The notes below the pieces were generated by a model. That model searched no databases and was not told where the DNA came from. It saw only the letters and a program-made list of their open reading frames with translations. From Fidelibacterota bacterium (lineage in GTDB: Bacteria; Fidelibacterota; Marinisomatia; Marinisomatales; TCS55), in contig JAAZYT010000097.1 in NCBI GenBank assembly GCA_014239505.1, forward strand, positions 1 through 20,553: 20,553 bases of DNA. The letters run 5' to 3'. This document shows, in pieces, positions 1-8,239 of the stretch (position 1 is its first letter; the number at the start of each line of letters is the position of its first letter). The position numbers and the translations under genes are program-made.

Positions 1-115
1 CTTGATAGATTTGACTCCTTAATTTTCACAAGTCCTTTAGTGTTTATATTTGTATCTTTTTTATAAATATTAGAGTACAACACTTTTGAATCTTGTTGTA
101 AAAAGGTAACTTCTT

Positions 116-144
116 TTGTTCTCTATACTTGTTTAAAATTATAT
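116..144 (+). promoter_or_regulatory. Candidate sigma70-type promoter for the lysine-catabolism genes
   Basis: A TTGTTC element (116-121) is followed after 17 bases by TTATAT (139-144), which would start transcription near base 151. A Shine-Dalgarno-like AAGGAAAG (153-160) then lies just before the ATG at 163. A second -10-like TATACT (124-129) has no matching -35. The sequence is so AT-rich that such matches occur by chance, so this is a weak prediction. The remaining bases 1-115 show no gene I can recognise; they could hold the extreme end of an upstream gene. Confidence 0.35.
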
Positions 145-162
145 TTGTGTTAAGGAAAGTAG

Positions 163-1686
163 ATGAATTCAATATTATCTGATTTAGGAATTAATAAATT
201 TAACTATGGCGCCTGTTCGGGCGCGAATAAATGGTCTGCAGAAAAGAATGGGGATATTGTTGAATCAATTAACCCATCAACTGGCGAACTTATTGCTTCT
301 GTTTATCAAGCCAATGAAGATGATTATGATAGAATAATTCAAGATTCTAAATCTGCATTTAAAAATTTTAGAACAGTACCTGCACCTATACGAGGTCAAT
401 TAGTTAGAGAGATGGGTGAAGCACTTAGGTTGAAAAAAGACTCTTTAGGTAGTTTAGTATCTTTAGAAATGGGAAAAATTAAACAAGAAGGTGATGGTGA
501 AGTTCAAGAGATGATTGATATTGCAGATTTTGCTGTAGGTCAATCTAGAATGTTATATGGTAAAACTATGCATTCTGAACGCCAAGATCATAGAATGTAC
601 GAACAATGGCATCCAATAGGTCCTGTTGGTGTTATATCAGCTTTTAACTTTCCAGTTGCAGTATGGGCTTGGAATGCATTTATAGCAGCTATTTGTGGAG
701 ATACAACAATCTGGAAACCTTCTTCTAGTGCACCTCTTTGTGCAATTGCAGTTCAAAATATATGCAATGAAGTAATGGAGCGAAATGGCTATTCAGGAAT
801 ATTTTCTACATTAATTGGAAAAGGATCTGTTGTAGGTGAAAGAATGCTAACAGACAAGAACATACCTTTAGTTTCATTTACGGGTTCAACAGCAATGGGT
901 AGGCATGTTAGCTCAAAGGTTGCTGAGCGTTTCGGTAAAACCATATTAGAATTGGGTGGTAACAATGCAATTATTATTGATGAGTCAGCTAATTTAGACT
1001 TAGTCATTCCTGCTGTTGTTTTTGGAGCTGTTGGGACTGCTGGTCAAAGGTGTACATCAACACGAAGAATTATTATACATGAGTCTATTCACGATAATTT
1101 TATTAATCGTTTATTAAAAGCTTATAAACAAGTAAACATTGGTGATCCATTAAATACGAATACTTTAATGGGACCTTTAATTAACAAGAATGCAGTTTCA
1201 GATTTCCTTAAAGCTGTAAAAGCTGTTAAAGATAAAGGCGGTGAAATACTTTTTGGAGGTGAAGAGCTATCTCAAAAAGGTAATTATGTTACACCAGCAG
1301 TTGCGAAAGCTCAAAATGAATGGGATATTGTTCAGCATGAAACTTTTGCACCAATTTTATATATTATGTCTTATAAAAATTTAAGTGATGCAATAGAAAT
1401 GCATAATGCTGTTCCTCAAGGTTTATCATCTTCAATGTTTACAACTAAAGTTGCAAATGCCGAAGAATTTTTATCGCAAAGAGGAAGTGATTGTGGTATC
1501 GCCAATATAAATATTGGAACATCGGGAGCTGAAATTGGTGGAGCTTTTGGGGGTGAAAAAGAAACTGGGGGTGGTAGAGAGTCAGGCTCTGATTCTTGGA
1601 AACAGTATATGAGACGACAAACAAATACTTTAAATTGGAGCAAAGAATTACCATTAGCTCAAGGTATAGAATTTAATTTAGAATAA
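163..1686 (+). CDS. amaB: Alpha-aminoadipate semialdehyde dehydrogenase (ALDH7 family)
   Basis: This is a cytosolic NAD(P)-dependent aldehyde dehydrogenase that oxidises 2-aminoadipate 6-semialdehyde (in equilibrium with piperideine-6-carboxylate) to 2-aminoadipate. At 507 residues it has the normal length for ALDH7. The general-base Glu lies in LELGGNN (E263) and the nucleophilic Cys in GTAGQRCTSTRR (C297). The C-terminal stretch with GGAFGGEKETGGGRESGSD, followed by WKQYMRR and LPLAQGIEF, closely follows human ALDH7A1 (antiquitin) and separates it from other ALDH classes. The ATG at 163 has AAGGAAAG just upstream. The next gene, a lysine 6-aminotransferase 28 bases downstream, makes exactly this semialdehyde, which strongly supports the substrate. 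Action on other aldehydes such as betaine aldehyde cannot be excluded. Confidence 0.93.
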   Translation: MNSILSDLGINKFNYGACSGANKWSAEKNGDIVESINPSTGELIASVYQANEDDYDRIIQDSKSAFKNFRTVPAPIRGQLVREMGEALRLKKDSLGSLVSLEMGKIKQEGDGEVQEMIDIADFAVGQSRMLYGKTMHSERQDHRMYEQWHPIGPVGVISAFNFPVAVWAWNAFIAAICGDTTIWKPSSSAPLCAIAVQNICNEVMERNGYSGIFSTLIGKGSVVGERMLTDKNIPLVSFTGSTAMGRHVSSKVAERFGKTILELGGNNAIIIDESANLDLVIPAVVFGAVGTAGQRCTSTRRIIIHESIHDNFINRLLKAYKQVNIGDPLNTNTLMGPLINKNAVSDFLKAVKAVKDKGGEILFGGEELSQKGNYVTPAVAKAQNEWDIVQHETFAPILYIMSYKNLSDAIEMHNAVPQGLSSSMFTTKVANAEEFLSQRGSDCGIANINIGTSGAEIGGAFGGEKETGGGRESGSDSWKQYMRRQTNTLNWSKELPLAQGIEFNLE

Positions 1687-1714
1687 TATTGTAAATATAG
1701 AAATATGAGAGTTT

Positions 1715-3064
1715 ATGAATACAAATAAATCAAATAATGTAAGAAGCCAAATAGAAAAATATATGCTAGCAGATGGGATGGATCAAGTTATTGATCTAGA
1801 TAAAAGTCATGGAGTTTGGCTTGTTGATGGAAGAGATAATCGTGAATACCTTGATCTTTTCTCAATGTTCGCATCTATGCCTGTAGGATATAATCATCCT
1901 TATATTTTAGATCAAAAAGATAGAATCACTGCTGCTGCGCTTAATAAACCAACAAATTCTGATGTTTATTCTACGCAAATGGCTGATTTTGTTTCAACAA
2001 TGGGGAGAGTGGCTCAGCCTGATTATTTGCCTTACGCTTTTTATGTTGAAGGTGGAGCATTAGGTGTGGAAAATGCACTAAAAACTGCTTTCGATTGGAA
2101 AGTTAGAAAAAATTTAAATGCAGGAAAAGGTGAAAAAGGTTCGAAAATTATTCATTTTAAAGAATGTTTTCACGGTAGGACAGGCTATACAATGAGCATG
2201 ACTGATTCTCCTGATCCTAGAAAAACAATGTATTATCCTCAATTTGATTGGCCAAGAATACATAATCCAAAAATATCTTTTCCTTTAAATAGCGAATCTT
2301 TAGATAATATCATTAATTCTGAAAAAATTGCTATCAAACAAATATTGGAAGCTTTAGATAATAATAAAGATGAAATAGCAGGTTTAATTATTGAACCAAT
2401 ACAAGGTGAAGGTGGAGACAATCACTTTAGATGTGAGTTCTTTCAGGAATTAAGAAAATTAGCTGATGAACATGAATTTCTGTTAATTTATGATGAAGTA
2501 CAAACAGGCGCTGGGATTACTGGCACAATGTGGGCTCACCAGCAATTTAACCCTAATAAGTGTAATTGTGATTGTTCAGGTTTTAATACGAAGCCTGATA
2601 TTATTAGTTTTGGTAAGAAAACTCAAGTTTGTGGGATATTTGCAGGAAAAAGACTAGATGAAGTTGATGGACATGTCTTTAAAGAATCTAGTAGACTAAA
2701 TTCAACATGGGGTGGTAGCTTAGTTGATATGGTAAGATTTACGATATATCTTGAAATAATGGAAAAAGATAATCTAGTGCAGAATGCTTCAATTAATGGT
2801 GAGTATCTAAAAGAACAATTGGAAAGTCTTCAAAATACTCATTCTGGACTAGTTTCAAATGTTCGAAATTTAGGTTTGTTTGGTGCTTTTGATATGAGAG
2901 ATTCAGATGAAAGAGACAAAACAATTGGATTAATTGCTGATGAAGGAGCAATGATGTTGGGTTGCGGCAAAAAAACGATTCGTTTTAGACCTCATTTAAA
3001 CATAACTAAATCTGAGATAGACCAAGGATTCTCCATGATTGATAGCGCGATAAGAAAGATATAG
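1715..3064 (+). CDS. lat: L-lysine 6-aminotransferase (PLP fold type I)
   Basis: This enzyme transfers the epsilon-amino group of lysine to 2-oxoglutarate, giving glutamate and 2-aminoadipate 6-semialdehyde, the substrate of the preceding gene. The 449-residue protein has the class-III aminotransferase layout: VEGGALGVENALK for PLP phosphate binding, ECFHGRTGYT, the LIYDEVQTGAG segment with the PLP-contacting Asp, and FGKKTQVCG carrying the Schiff-base lysine (K301, first Lys of FGKK). The SRLNSTWGG and GCGKKTIRFRPHLN segments match the LAT family (Mycobacterium tuberculosis LAT) rather than GABA or ornithine aminotransferases. An odd feature is a short insertion of about 14 residues between MWAHQQF and PDIISFGKK with three closely spaced cysteines (C283, C285, C287). 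The ATG is preceded by a weak GAGAG. The pair of genes is probably one transcript and forms the first two steps of lysine breakdown via aminoadipate. Confidence 0.92.
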   Translation: MNTNKSNNVRSQIEKYMLADGMDQVIDLDKSHGVWLVDGRDNREYLDLFSMFASMPVGYNHPYILDQKDRITAAALNKPTNSDVYSTQMADFVSTMGRVAQPDYLPYAFYVEGGALGVENALKTAFDWKVRKNLNAGKGEKGSKIIHFKECFHGRTGYTMSMTDSPDPRKTMYYPQFDWPRIHNPKISFPLNSESLDNIINSEKIAIKQILEALDNNKDEIAGLIIEPIQGEGGDNHFRCEFFQELRKLADEHEFLLIYDEVQTGAGITGTMWAHQQFNPNKCNCDCSGFNTKPDIISFGKKTQVCGIFAGKRLDEVDGHVFKESSRLNSTWGGSLVDMVRFTIYLEIMEKDNLVQNASINGEYLKEQLESLQNTHSGLVSNVRNLGLFGAFDMRDSDERDKTIGLIADEGAMMLGCGKKTIRFRPHLNITKSEIDQGFSMIDSAIRKI

Positions 3065-3068
3065 ATAA

Positions 3069-3761
3069 ATGCCTGAAAATGGCGTCCTTTTTATAGTTCC
3101 AACTCCTATTGGTAATTTAGAAGACATGACTTTTCGTGGCATAAGAGTTTTAAAAGAATCTACATTAATAGCTGCAGAAGATACACGTCATACAAAAAAA
3201 TTACTCATGCACTATAATATTAATACTCCAACAATTAGCTATTTTGAACATAATAGATTTACTAGAATTCCTCAAATTTTAGACCACTTAATGTTGGGTA
3301 AAAATATTGCTGTAGTAACAGACGCAGGTACACCTGGAATTAGTGATCCAGCCTATAAACTTATTAGAGCAACAATTGAAAATCATATTAAAGTTGAATC
3401 TATTCCAGGAGCTTCTGCCTCAGTTACAGCTTTATCTGCTTCTGGATTACCAACTGATCGGTTTCTTTTTGAAGGCTTTTTACCTCATAGAAAAGGTAGA
3501 CGAAAAAAACTAGAACGTTTAGCAAATTTAGAGGCAACTATAATTTTTTATGAAAGTCCAATGCGCTTAATTAGAACTTTAAATGATATATTGGAATTTA
3601 TAGGTGATAGACCTGCTGTAATTGGTCGTGAATTAACAAAAGTTCACGAAGAATATCAAAGGGGTAAAGTTTCTGAACTTATAAACTATTTTAAAGAAAA
3701 TAAACCGCGTGGAGAATTTGTTGTTATGATTGGAAAAGATGATAAAAATGTCTATTTCTAA
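3069..3761 (+). CDS. rsmI: 16S rRNA (cytidine1402-2'-O)-methyltransferase RsmI
   Basis: RsmI uses S-adenosylmethionine to 2'-O-methylate C1402 in the decoding centre of 16S rRNA. The 230-residue protein shows the SAM-dependent tetrapyrrole-methylase-like fold: IVPTPIGNLEDMT near the N-terminus, AAEDTRHTKKLL, the VTDAGTPGISDP loop around residues 83-94, IPGASA, and FYESPMR. It ends soon after the methylase domain. It is shorter than the roughly 286-residue E. coli protein because it lacks the small C-terminal extension, as do many homologues. It begins 4 bases after lat and its end overlaps the start of tmk, so it is likely co-transcribed with both. The start has no strong Shine-Dalgarno sequence. 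Confidence 0.93.
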   Translation: MPENGVLFIVPTPIGNLEDMTFRGIRVLKESTLIAAEDTRHTKKLLMHYNINTPTISYFEHNRFTRIPQILDHLMLGKNIAVVTDAGTPGISDPAYKLIRATIENHIKVESIPGASASVTALSASGLPTDRFLFEGFLPHRKGRRKKLERLANLEATIIFYESPMRLIRTLNDILEFIGDRPAVIGRELTKVHEEYQRGKVSELINYFKENKPRGEFVVMIGKDDKNVYF

Positions 3762-4374
3762 AGGTCATTTTATTACATTCGAAGGAATCGATGGGTGCGG
3801 AAAAAGTACGCAGGTAAAAATGCTTGTTGAAACTATGAACAACATTGAAAAGAACACAATTCTTGTTCGAGAACCTGGTGGAACTAATATTTCAGAAGAG
3901 ATTAGAGAGATTCTTCTTCATCGTCATTTAAGTGATATTTCAGATAGAACAGAAGCCTTATTAATGACTGGAAGTAGAGCACAACTTACATATGAAATTA
4001 TTATGCCTAATTTAATTAAGGGGAAAAATGTTGTAGCGGATCGTTTTTATGACTCAACATTAGCATATCAAGGTGGTGGAAGAAAACTTAATTTAGAATG
4101 GTTAATTAAACTTAATCATTTTGCCACATACGAATTAGAGCCAGATGTAACGTTTTTGGTAGATATCCTTCCTCAAGAAGCTTCAAAAAGGAAAGCTAAA
4201 GAAGAAGACCGTATCGAACGTGCTGGGATTGACCTTCAATCCTTAGTCAGGAATGCATATTTAGAATTATCAGTTCGTTTTAAGGAAAGGTTTGTCGTTA
4301 TTGATGGTCATGATACAATTGAAAACATTCACGGTTCAATACTTGCCGAACTAAGAAGAAGAAATATATTATAA
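3748..4374 (+). CDS. tmk: Thymidylate kinase
   Basis: This kinase phosphorylates dTMP to dTDP with ATP, an essential step in making dTTP. The P-loop FEGIDGCGKST lies at residues 11-21, the DR(F)YDS TMP-binding element is in VVADRFYDSTLAYQGGGR, and a LID-like EEDRIERAG segment follows. The length is 208 residues, as usual. I chose the ATG at 3748, which places MSISKGHFITFEG at the N-terminus, the usual spacing to the P-loop. An in-frame ATG at 3739 and a TTG at 3730 are alternatives that would add 3 or 6 residues. GGAAAAG at 3732-3738 could serve as a weak ribosome site for 3748. The gene overlaps rsmI by 14 bases, and its stop codon overlaps the next start (TAATG). Confidence 0.93.
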   Translation: MSISKGHFITFEGIDGCGKSTQVKMLVETMNNIEKNTILVREPGGTNISEEIREILLHRHLSDISDRTEALLMTGSRAQLTYEIIMPNLIKGKNVVADRFYDSTLAYQGGGRKLNLEWLIKLNHFATYELEPDVTFLVDILPQEASKRKAKEEDRIERAGIDLQSLVRNAYLELSVRFKERFVVIDGHDTIENIHGSILAELRRRNIL

Positions 4375-6020
4375 TGAAAAAAATTACAAAAATACTTATT
4401 CTAATAATCGTAGTTATTGGAATTTTCCCATTAGCAATTAGCCAATCAAGTTTTTATCGGAAAATTGCAAAATCTCAGAGGTTAATCAATCAAGTTTACA
4501 ACCAGATATTTTCTACATATTTGCATGAATTAGACCCAGAGGCTTTCACAAAAGCTAGCATTAATGCAATAACACAAAATTTAGACCCTTATACAACCTT
4601 TATGGTTGAGGATGAACAGCATTCTATTAATATTTTAACTAAAGGTGAATATGGAGGTGTTGGCATACAATTAGGATATAGAAATAATATAATGTCAATT
4701 GTTGCCCCAATGGATGGAGGTCCCGCTAAAGAAGCGGGAATGATGAGTGGTGATATAATATTAAAAGTTGACGATGAAGATGTTAAGAAAATTTCATTTA
4801 ATGAAGCTGCTGCAAAAATACGAGGTAAAAAAGGTACAAAAGTTAAGTTAACAGTCAAAAGATATGGTGATGATGATATTATTGACTTCAATTTAATTAG
4901 GTCAAAAATTTCAGTAAAGGATGTTACTTATTCGGGGTTATTATCTGATGAGATTGGTTATATAAGATTAAATAGGTTTTCTAGAAATACAGCAAATGAA
5001 GTATCAGGTGCAATTGCACAAATACTTAATAATGATGCAAATTCAATTATTATTGATTTACGTGATAATCCTGGCGGCCTTATGGATGCCGCTATATCAA
5101 TTTTAGATATGTTGATAGAAAAAGATAAACCACTAGTCTCTACAAAAGGTAGAGCTAAAAATTCAAATAGAACTTTTTATTCACGTCAAAATCCATTAGT
5201 TCCAATAGATAAGAAAATTGCAATTTTAATAAATCAAGGTAGTGCTTCGGCAAGTGAAATAGTTGCTGGAGCAGTCCAAGACTTAGACAGAGGTATAATA
5301 ATTGGACAAAAGTCATATGGAAAAGGATTGGTTCAGTCTGCTTTTCAACTTGATGACAAACGTGCAATAAAAATAACTACAGCACGTTATTACGTTCCCA
5401 GTGGTCGATTTATTCAAAAGCGTGATTATATAGATGAAAAATTAATCATTAATGAGACTAAAGAAGACTCTGTATTTAAAACTATTAGTGGCCGAATTGT
5501 TCTAGGCAATGGTGGAATAACACCAGATTCTTTAGTCCAACCTGAGTTAATGAAAATATTATCTTCTCAATATTGGAGGAATGGTTATTTTTATGCTTTT
5601 GCTCAGCAAAATAAATACAAATACACTTCTTTTGGTGAAGTTGAAAAAGATGATCAATTATTATTTGATTTTAAAAATTTTATTAAAGATAAGGACCCAG
5701 TAACTCTTCCTGGTAAAAAAGATTTAGACAGTTTTGCTCTAAAAATAGAAAAAATAGATTCAACAAATTCATTAGTTAAAAGTGCCATTAAATCTTTAAA
5801 TGAATTTTATTTCAATAAAGAAACAACTTTAAGACTTGAAGAGTCAGATGATATCTTGCAAATGTTGCATTTGGAATTTTCTGGTTTGTTTGATGGTCCA
5901 GTCGGTCGTCTAAAACAAGCATTAAAAGATGATAGAACTATCCAATTAGCAGTTGAAATGTTGACTGATGATACTATTTATAACGATACTTTAAAACCTT
6001 CAAAACTTGCTAAAAATTAA
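4374..6020 (+). CDS. ctpA: Exported S41-family C-terminal processing protease (CtpA-like)
   Basis: This is a periplasmic or membrane-anchored serine protease that trims or degrades envelope proteins. The N-terminus has a signal peptide or membrane anchor: Lys-rich residues 1-6, then a hydrophobic stretch to about residue 23. A short helical domain containing LDPYT follows. A PDZ domain spans about 90-165 (GEYGGVGIQLG, GPAKEAGMMSGDIILKVDDEDV). The protease core contains the RDNPGG substrate-binding loop (230-235), catalytic Ser292 in QGSASASEI and the general-base Lys317 in SYGKGLVQS, with the 25-residue Ser-Lys spacing of this family. The C-terminal 170 or so residues are a lineage-specific extension I cannot assign. 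The start codon overlaps the tmk stop by one base. The true substrates are unknown. Confidence 0.9.
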   Translation: MKKITKILILIIVVIGIFPLAISQSSFYRKIAKSQRLINQVYNQIFSTYLHELDPEAFTKASINAITQNLDPYTTFMVEDEQHSINILTKGEYGGVGIQLGYRNNIMSIVAPMDGGPAKEAGMMSGDIILKVDDEDVKKISFNEAAAKIRGKKGTKVKLTVKRYGDDDIIDFNLIRSKISVKDVTYSGLLSDEIGYIRLNRFSRNTANEVSGAIAQILNNDANSIIIDLRDNPGGLMDAAISILDMLIEKDKPLVSTKGRAKNSNRTFYSRQNPLVPIDKKIAILINQGSASASEIVAGAVQDLDRGIIIGQKSYGKGLVQSAFQLDDKRAIKITTARYYVPSGRFIQKRDYIDEKLIINETKEDSVFKTISGRIVLGNGGITPDSLVQPELMKILSSQYWRNGYFYAFAQQNKYKYTSFGEVEKDDQLLFDFKNFIKDKDPVTLPGKKDLDSFALKIEKIDSTNSLVKSAIKSLNEFYFNKETTLRLEESDDILQMLHLEFSGLFDGPVGRLKQALKDDRTIQLAVEMLTDDTIYNDTLKPSKLAKN

Positions 6021-6077
6021 ATTAGAAATATCCTAACTGTTTATCACCTATCTCCGTTAAATTCTTGCGCTTTTTTA

Positions 6078-6151
6078 GGGCGATTAGCTCAGTTGGTTAG
6101 AGCGCTTGCTCGACACGCAAGAGGTCAGCGGTTCGACTCCGTTATCGCCCA
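6078..6151 (+). tRNA. tRNA-Val, anticodon GAC
   Basis: A complete 74-base cloverleaf can be drawn. The 7-bp acceptor stem is perfect (GGGCGAT with ATCGCCC). The D-arm pairs GCTC with GAGC, the anticodon stem CTTGC with GCAAG, and the T-arm AGCGG with CCGTT around the loop TTCGACT. Counting gives anticodon GAC at positions 34-36, which reads GUY valine codons. The discriminator is A73. The CCA end is not encoded: the bases after A73 are C then a run of A, so CCA must be added by nucleotidyltransferase. One position is unusual: the anticodon loop is TCGACAC, giving C instead of the nearly universal U at position 33. There is no strong promoter in the 57 bases between the protease gene and the tRNA, so it may also be made by read-through. 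Confidence 0.95.
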
Positions 6152-6164
6152 CAAAAAAAAATGG

Positions 6165-6193
6165 CTTTCATCAGTCCTGAAAACTATTTTTTT
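6165..6193 (+). terminator. Possible weak terminator after tRNA-Val
   Basis: TTTCA (6166-6170) can pair with TGAAA (6178-6182) around a 7-base loop, followed four bases later by a run of seven T (6187-6193). The stem is only 5 bp and AT-rich, so this is a marginal intrinsic terminator. It is reported because it lies where one would be expected between the tRNA and thrS. Confidence 0.25.
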
Positions 6194-6217
6194 AACCAAG
6201 TCAAAACAGTATATAAT
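6191..6217 (+). promoter_or_regulatory. Possible thrS promoter (consensus -10 only)
   Basis: A perfect TATAAT lies at 6212-6217, 70 bases before thrS. The upstream partner is poor: TTTAAC at 6191-6196 leaves a spacer of only 15 bases. Transcription would begin near 6224 and produce a leader of about 60 bases containing the hairpin at 6253-6278. It rests on a single good element in AT-rich DNA. Confidence 0.3.
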
Positions 6218-6252
6218 GATAATTATAAACTATTCGTCTTTTTTCAGATCGA

Positions 6253-6278
6253 GTATTTATTCGTATACGGATAAGTGT
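6253..6278 (+). promoter_or_regulatory. Hairpin in the thrS leader, possible translational operator
   Basis: Bases 6255-6263 (ATTTATTCG) pair with 6268-6276 (CGGATAAGT) over 9 bp, including two G-U pairs, around the loop TATA. Two further G-U pairs can extend the stem to 6253-6278. It ends 8 bases before the thrS ATG, within the footprint of an initiating ribosome. In E. coli, threonyl-tRNA synthetase represses its own mRNA by binding tRNA-Thr-like hairpins in the leader. That a similar control acts here is inference. The CGU triplet at 6262-6264, preceded by U, resembles a Thr anticodon but is partly inside the predicted stem. Confidence 0.35.
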
Positions 6279-6286
6279 AATCATTT

Positions 6287-8239
6287 ATGAGTCAAGTCAA
6301 AATTACATTACCAGATAAATCAACTAAAGATTTTGAATTAGGTGTAACACCTTTAATGGTTGCTGAAAGCATTGGTGAAAGGTTAGCTAATGATACTTTA
6401 GCTGCGACTATAAATGGAGTTTTTACTGATGCAACTACACCAATCAATGAAGATGCTGCATTAATTTTGCACACTGGTAAATCTGAACAAGGTCATGAAG
6501 TCTTGCTTCATAGTACTGCACATTTAATGGCTCAAGCAGTTAAAATTTTATGGCCTAAAGCTCAAGTAACTATTGGTCCTGCTGTAGAAAATAAATTTTA
6601 TTATGACTTTGATGTAGATAAACCTTTCACTGATGATGATTTATTATTGATTGAAAATAAAATGAAAGAATTGTCTAAACTAAGTCTATCAGTAGAACGC
6701 AGTTTACTCAATCGTGACGATGCAATTAAAATGTTCAAGAAAATGGGAGAACATTACAAAGTTGAAATTATAGAACAGATTGATTCAAAAGATCAAATTT
6801 CTGCGTATGGGCAAGGTGATTTTATTGATTTATGTCGTGGACCTCATGTTCCTTCTACAAATAGAATTAAACATTTCAAATTATTAACAACATCTGGTGC
6901 ATATTGGCGTGGAGATGAAAGTAAAAAAATGCTTCAACGTATCTATGGAACAGTTTTTCATTCTAAAGATGCATTAAAAGATTATTTAAATTTTTTAGAA
7001 GAGGCAAAAAAGAGAGATCATCGAAAAATTGGTAAGGAATTAGAGATATACACATTTGATGATGAAGTTGGTCCAGGATTGCCACTCTGGTTACCTAATG
7101 GTGGGGTAATTATTAATGAACTAGAATCACTTGCAAAAGAAACTGAGAAAAAACATGGTTATCATCAAGTCCGATCTCCACATTTAACAAAAGGCGAACT
7201 CTATAAAAAGTCAGGGCATTTAGATTTATACAAAGATGCAATGTATCCTGCGATGGACGTTGATGGAATTGAATATTACATAAAGCCTATGAATTGCCCA
7301 CATCATCATAAAATTTATGATGCATCACCTAAAAGCTATAGAGATTTACCTTTTAGAATAGCTGAATATGGTACTTGTTATCGTTATGAAAAATCAGGAC
7401 AACTTTTTGGGTTAATGCGTGTAAGAAGTATGCAGATGAATGATGCACATATTTATTGCTCAAATGAAGATTTTGATTCCGAATTTCTAGATGTTTGTAA
7501 TATGTATTTAGAATATTTTAAAATATTTGGTATAGAAAAATATGAAATGCGATTAAGTTTACATGATCCTGCTGATCTTGGTAAAAAATATGTTGATGAA
7601 CCAAAATTATGGTTAGAGACTGAAGATGCCGTAAGGAAAGCTTTGAGTAAAGGTGGTATTAATTATGTTGAAATTCCAGGTGAAGCAGCTTTCTATGGCC
7701 CAAAAATAGATGTCCAAGTTTGGAGTGCAATTGGTAAAGAATTCACACTTGCTACAAATCAAGTCGATTTTGCAATACCTAAGCGTTTCAACCTAACTTA
7801 TACTGATCAAAATGGAACAGAAGAAACACCTTTATGCATTCATAGAGCACCATTGAGTACTCATGAACGTTTTATTGGATTTTTAATAGAACACTATGGT
7901 GGTGATTTTCCCTTATGGTTAGCACCTACTCAAGTTACTATTCTACCGGTTTCAGAAAAAACACATTCGTTTGGAAAAACTGTTCAAAAATTGCTAATAG
8001 ATGCTGGAGTTCGTGTTAAATTTGATGATCGCCCAGAAAAAATTGGAGCAAAAATTCGCAATGCTGAATTAAATAAAATTCCAATTATGCTTATAGTTGG
8101 AGAGAATGAAGCTAAAGATAATTCATTATCTATTAGAAGAAGGCTAGTTGGTGACCAAGGAATAGTAAATGTAGATAAATTTTTATCAGAATTATTATTT
8201 GAAATTAAACAAAGGAGTATACCCCATCGCGAAAGTTAA
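6287..8239 (+). CDS. thrS: Threonyl-tRNA synthetase
   Basis: This class II aminoacyl-tRNA synthetase charges tRNA-Thr and removes mis-attached serine. The 650 residues contain an N-terminal TGS domain (about 1-61) and an editing domain with the paired histidines of HSTAHLMA (H75, H79) and the CRGPH element. The catalytic core has motif 2 (FRIAEYGTCYRYE), and the C-terminal anticodon-binding domain starts near PLWLAPTQVTILPV. The active-site zinc ligands are all present: C337 (MNCPHHH), H388 (NDAHIYC) and H519 (CIHRAPLSTHERF), matching E. coli C334/H385/H511. The ATG at 6287 gives MSQVKITLPD, as expected for the TGS start. There is no clear Shine-Dalgarno sequence, and a hairpin lies just upstream. 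It leads the conserved thrS-infC-rpmI-rplT block and its end overlaps infC. Confidence 0.97.
   Translation: MSQVKITLPDKSTKDFELGVTPLMVAESIGERLANDTLAATINGVFTDATTPINEDAALILHTGKSEQGHEVLLHSTAHLMAQAVKILWPKAQVTIGPAVENKFYYDFDVDKPFTDDDLLLIENKMKELSKLSLSVERSLLNRDDAIKMFKKMGEHYKVEIIEQIDSKDQISAYGQGDFIDLCRGPHVPSTNRIKHFKLLTTSGAYWRGDESKKMLQRIYGTVFHSKDALKDYLNFLEEAKKRDHRKIGKELEIYTFDDEVGPGLPLWLPNGGVIINELESLAKETEKKHGYHQVRSPHLTKGELYKKSGHLDLYKDAMYPAMDVDGIEYYIKPMNCPHHHKIYDASPKSYRDLPFRIAEYGTCYRYEKSGQLFGLMRVRSMQMNDAHIYCSNEDFDSEFLDVCNMYLEYFKIFGIEKYEMRLSLHDPADLGKKYVDEPKLWLETEDAVRKALSKGGINYVEIPGEAAFYGPKIDVQVWSAIGKEFTLATNQVDFAIPKRFNLTYTDQNGTEETPLCIHRAPLSTHERFIGFLIEHYGGDFPLWLAPTQVTILPVSEKTHSFGKTVQKLLIDAGVRVKFDDRPEKIGAKIRNAELNKIPIMLIVGENEAKDNSLSIRRRLVGDQGIVNVDKFLSELLFEIKQRSIPHRES
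8211..8228 (+). promoter_or_regulatory. Ribosome binding site and AUC start that define infC
   Basis: AAAGGAG at 8211-8217 is one of the strongest Shine-Dalgarno matches in the window. Eight bases separate it from the in-frame ATC at 8226-8228. The only in-frame conventional candidate upstream is a TTG at 8199, which lies before the ribosome site. This spacing, plus known infC biology, decides the start. Confidence 0.75.

Noticed and set aside
1..115. Possible end of an upstream gene at the left edge
   Set aside because: One frame stays open for about 21 codons from base 1, but this is too short and featureless to distinguish from intergenic sequence.
3730..3747. Upstream TTG start for tmk
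   Set aside because: It would add six residues before the usual MSISKGHFITFEG-type N-terminus and deepen the overlap with rsmI. ATG 3748 gives the family-typical spacing to the P-loop.
6093..6290. Open frame covering the tRNA and ending at the thrS start
   Set aside because: Its first half reads through the tRNA-Val gene and the protein resembles no family. Its last 25 codons (from ATG 6216) end in an ATGA overlap with thrS and were considered as a leader peptide. They contain a single Thr codon and have no ribosome site, so a Thr-attenuation peptide is unsupported.
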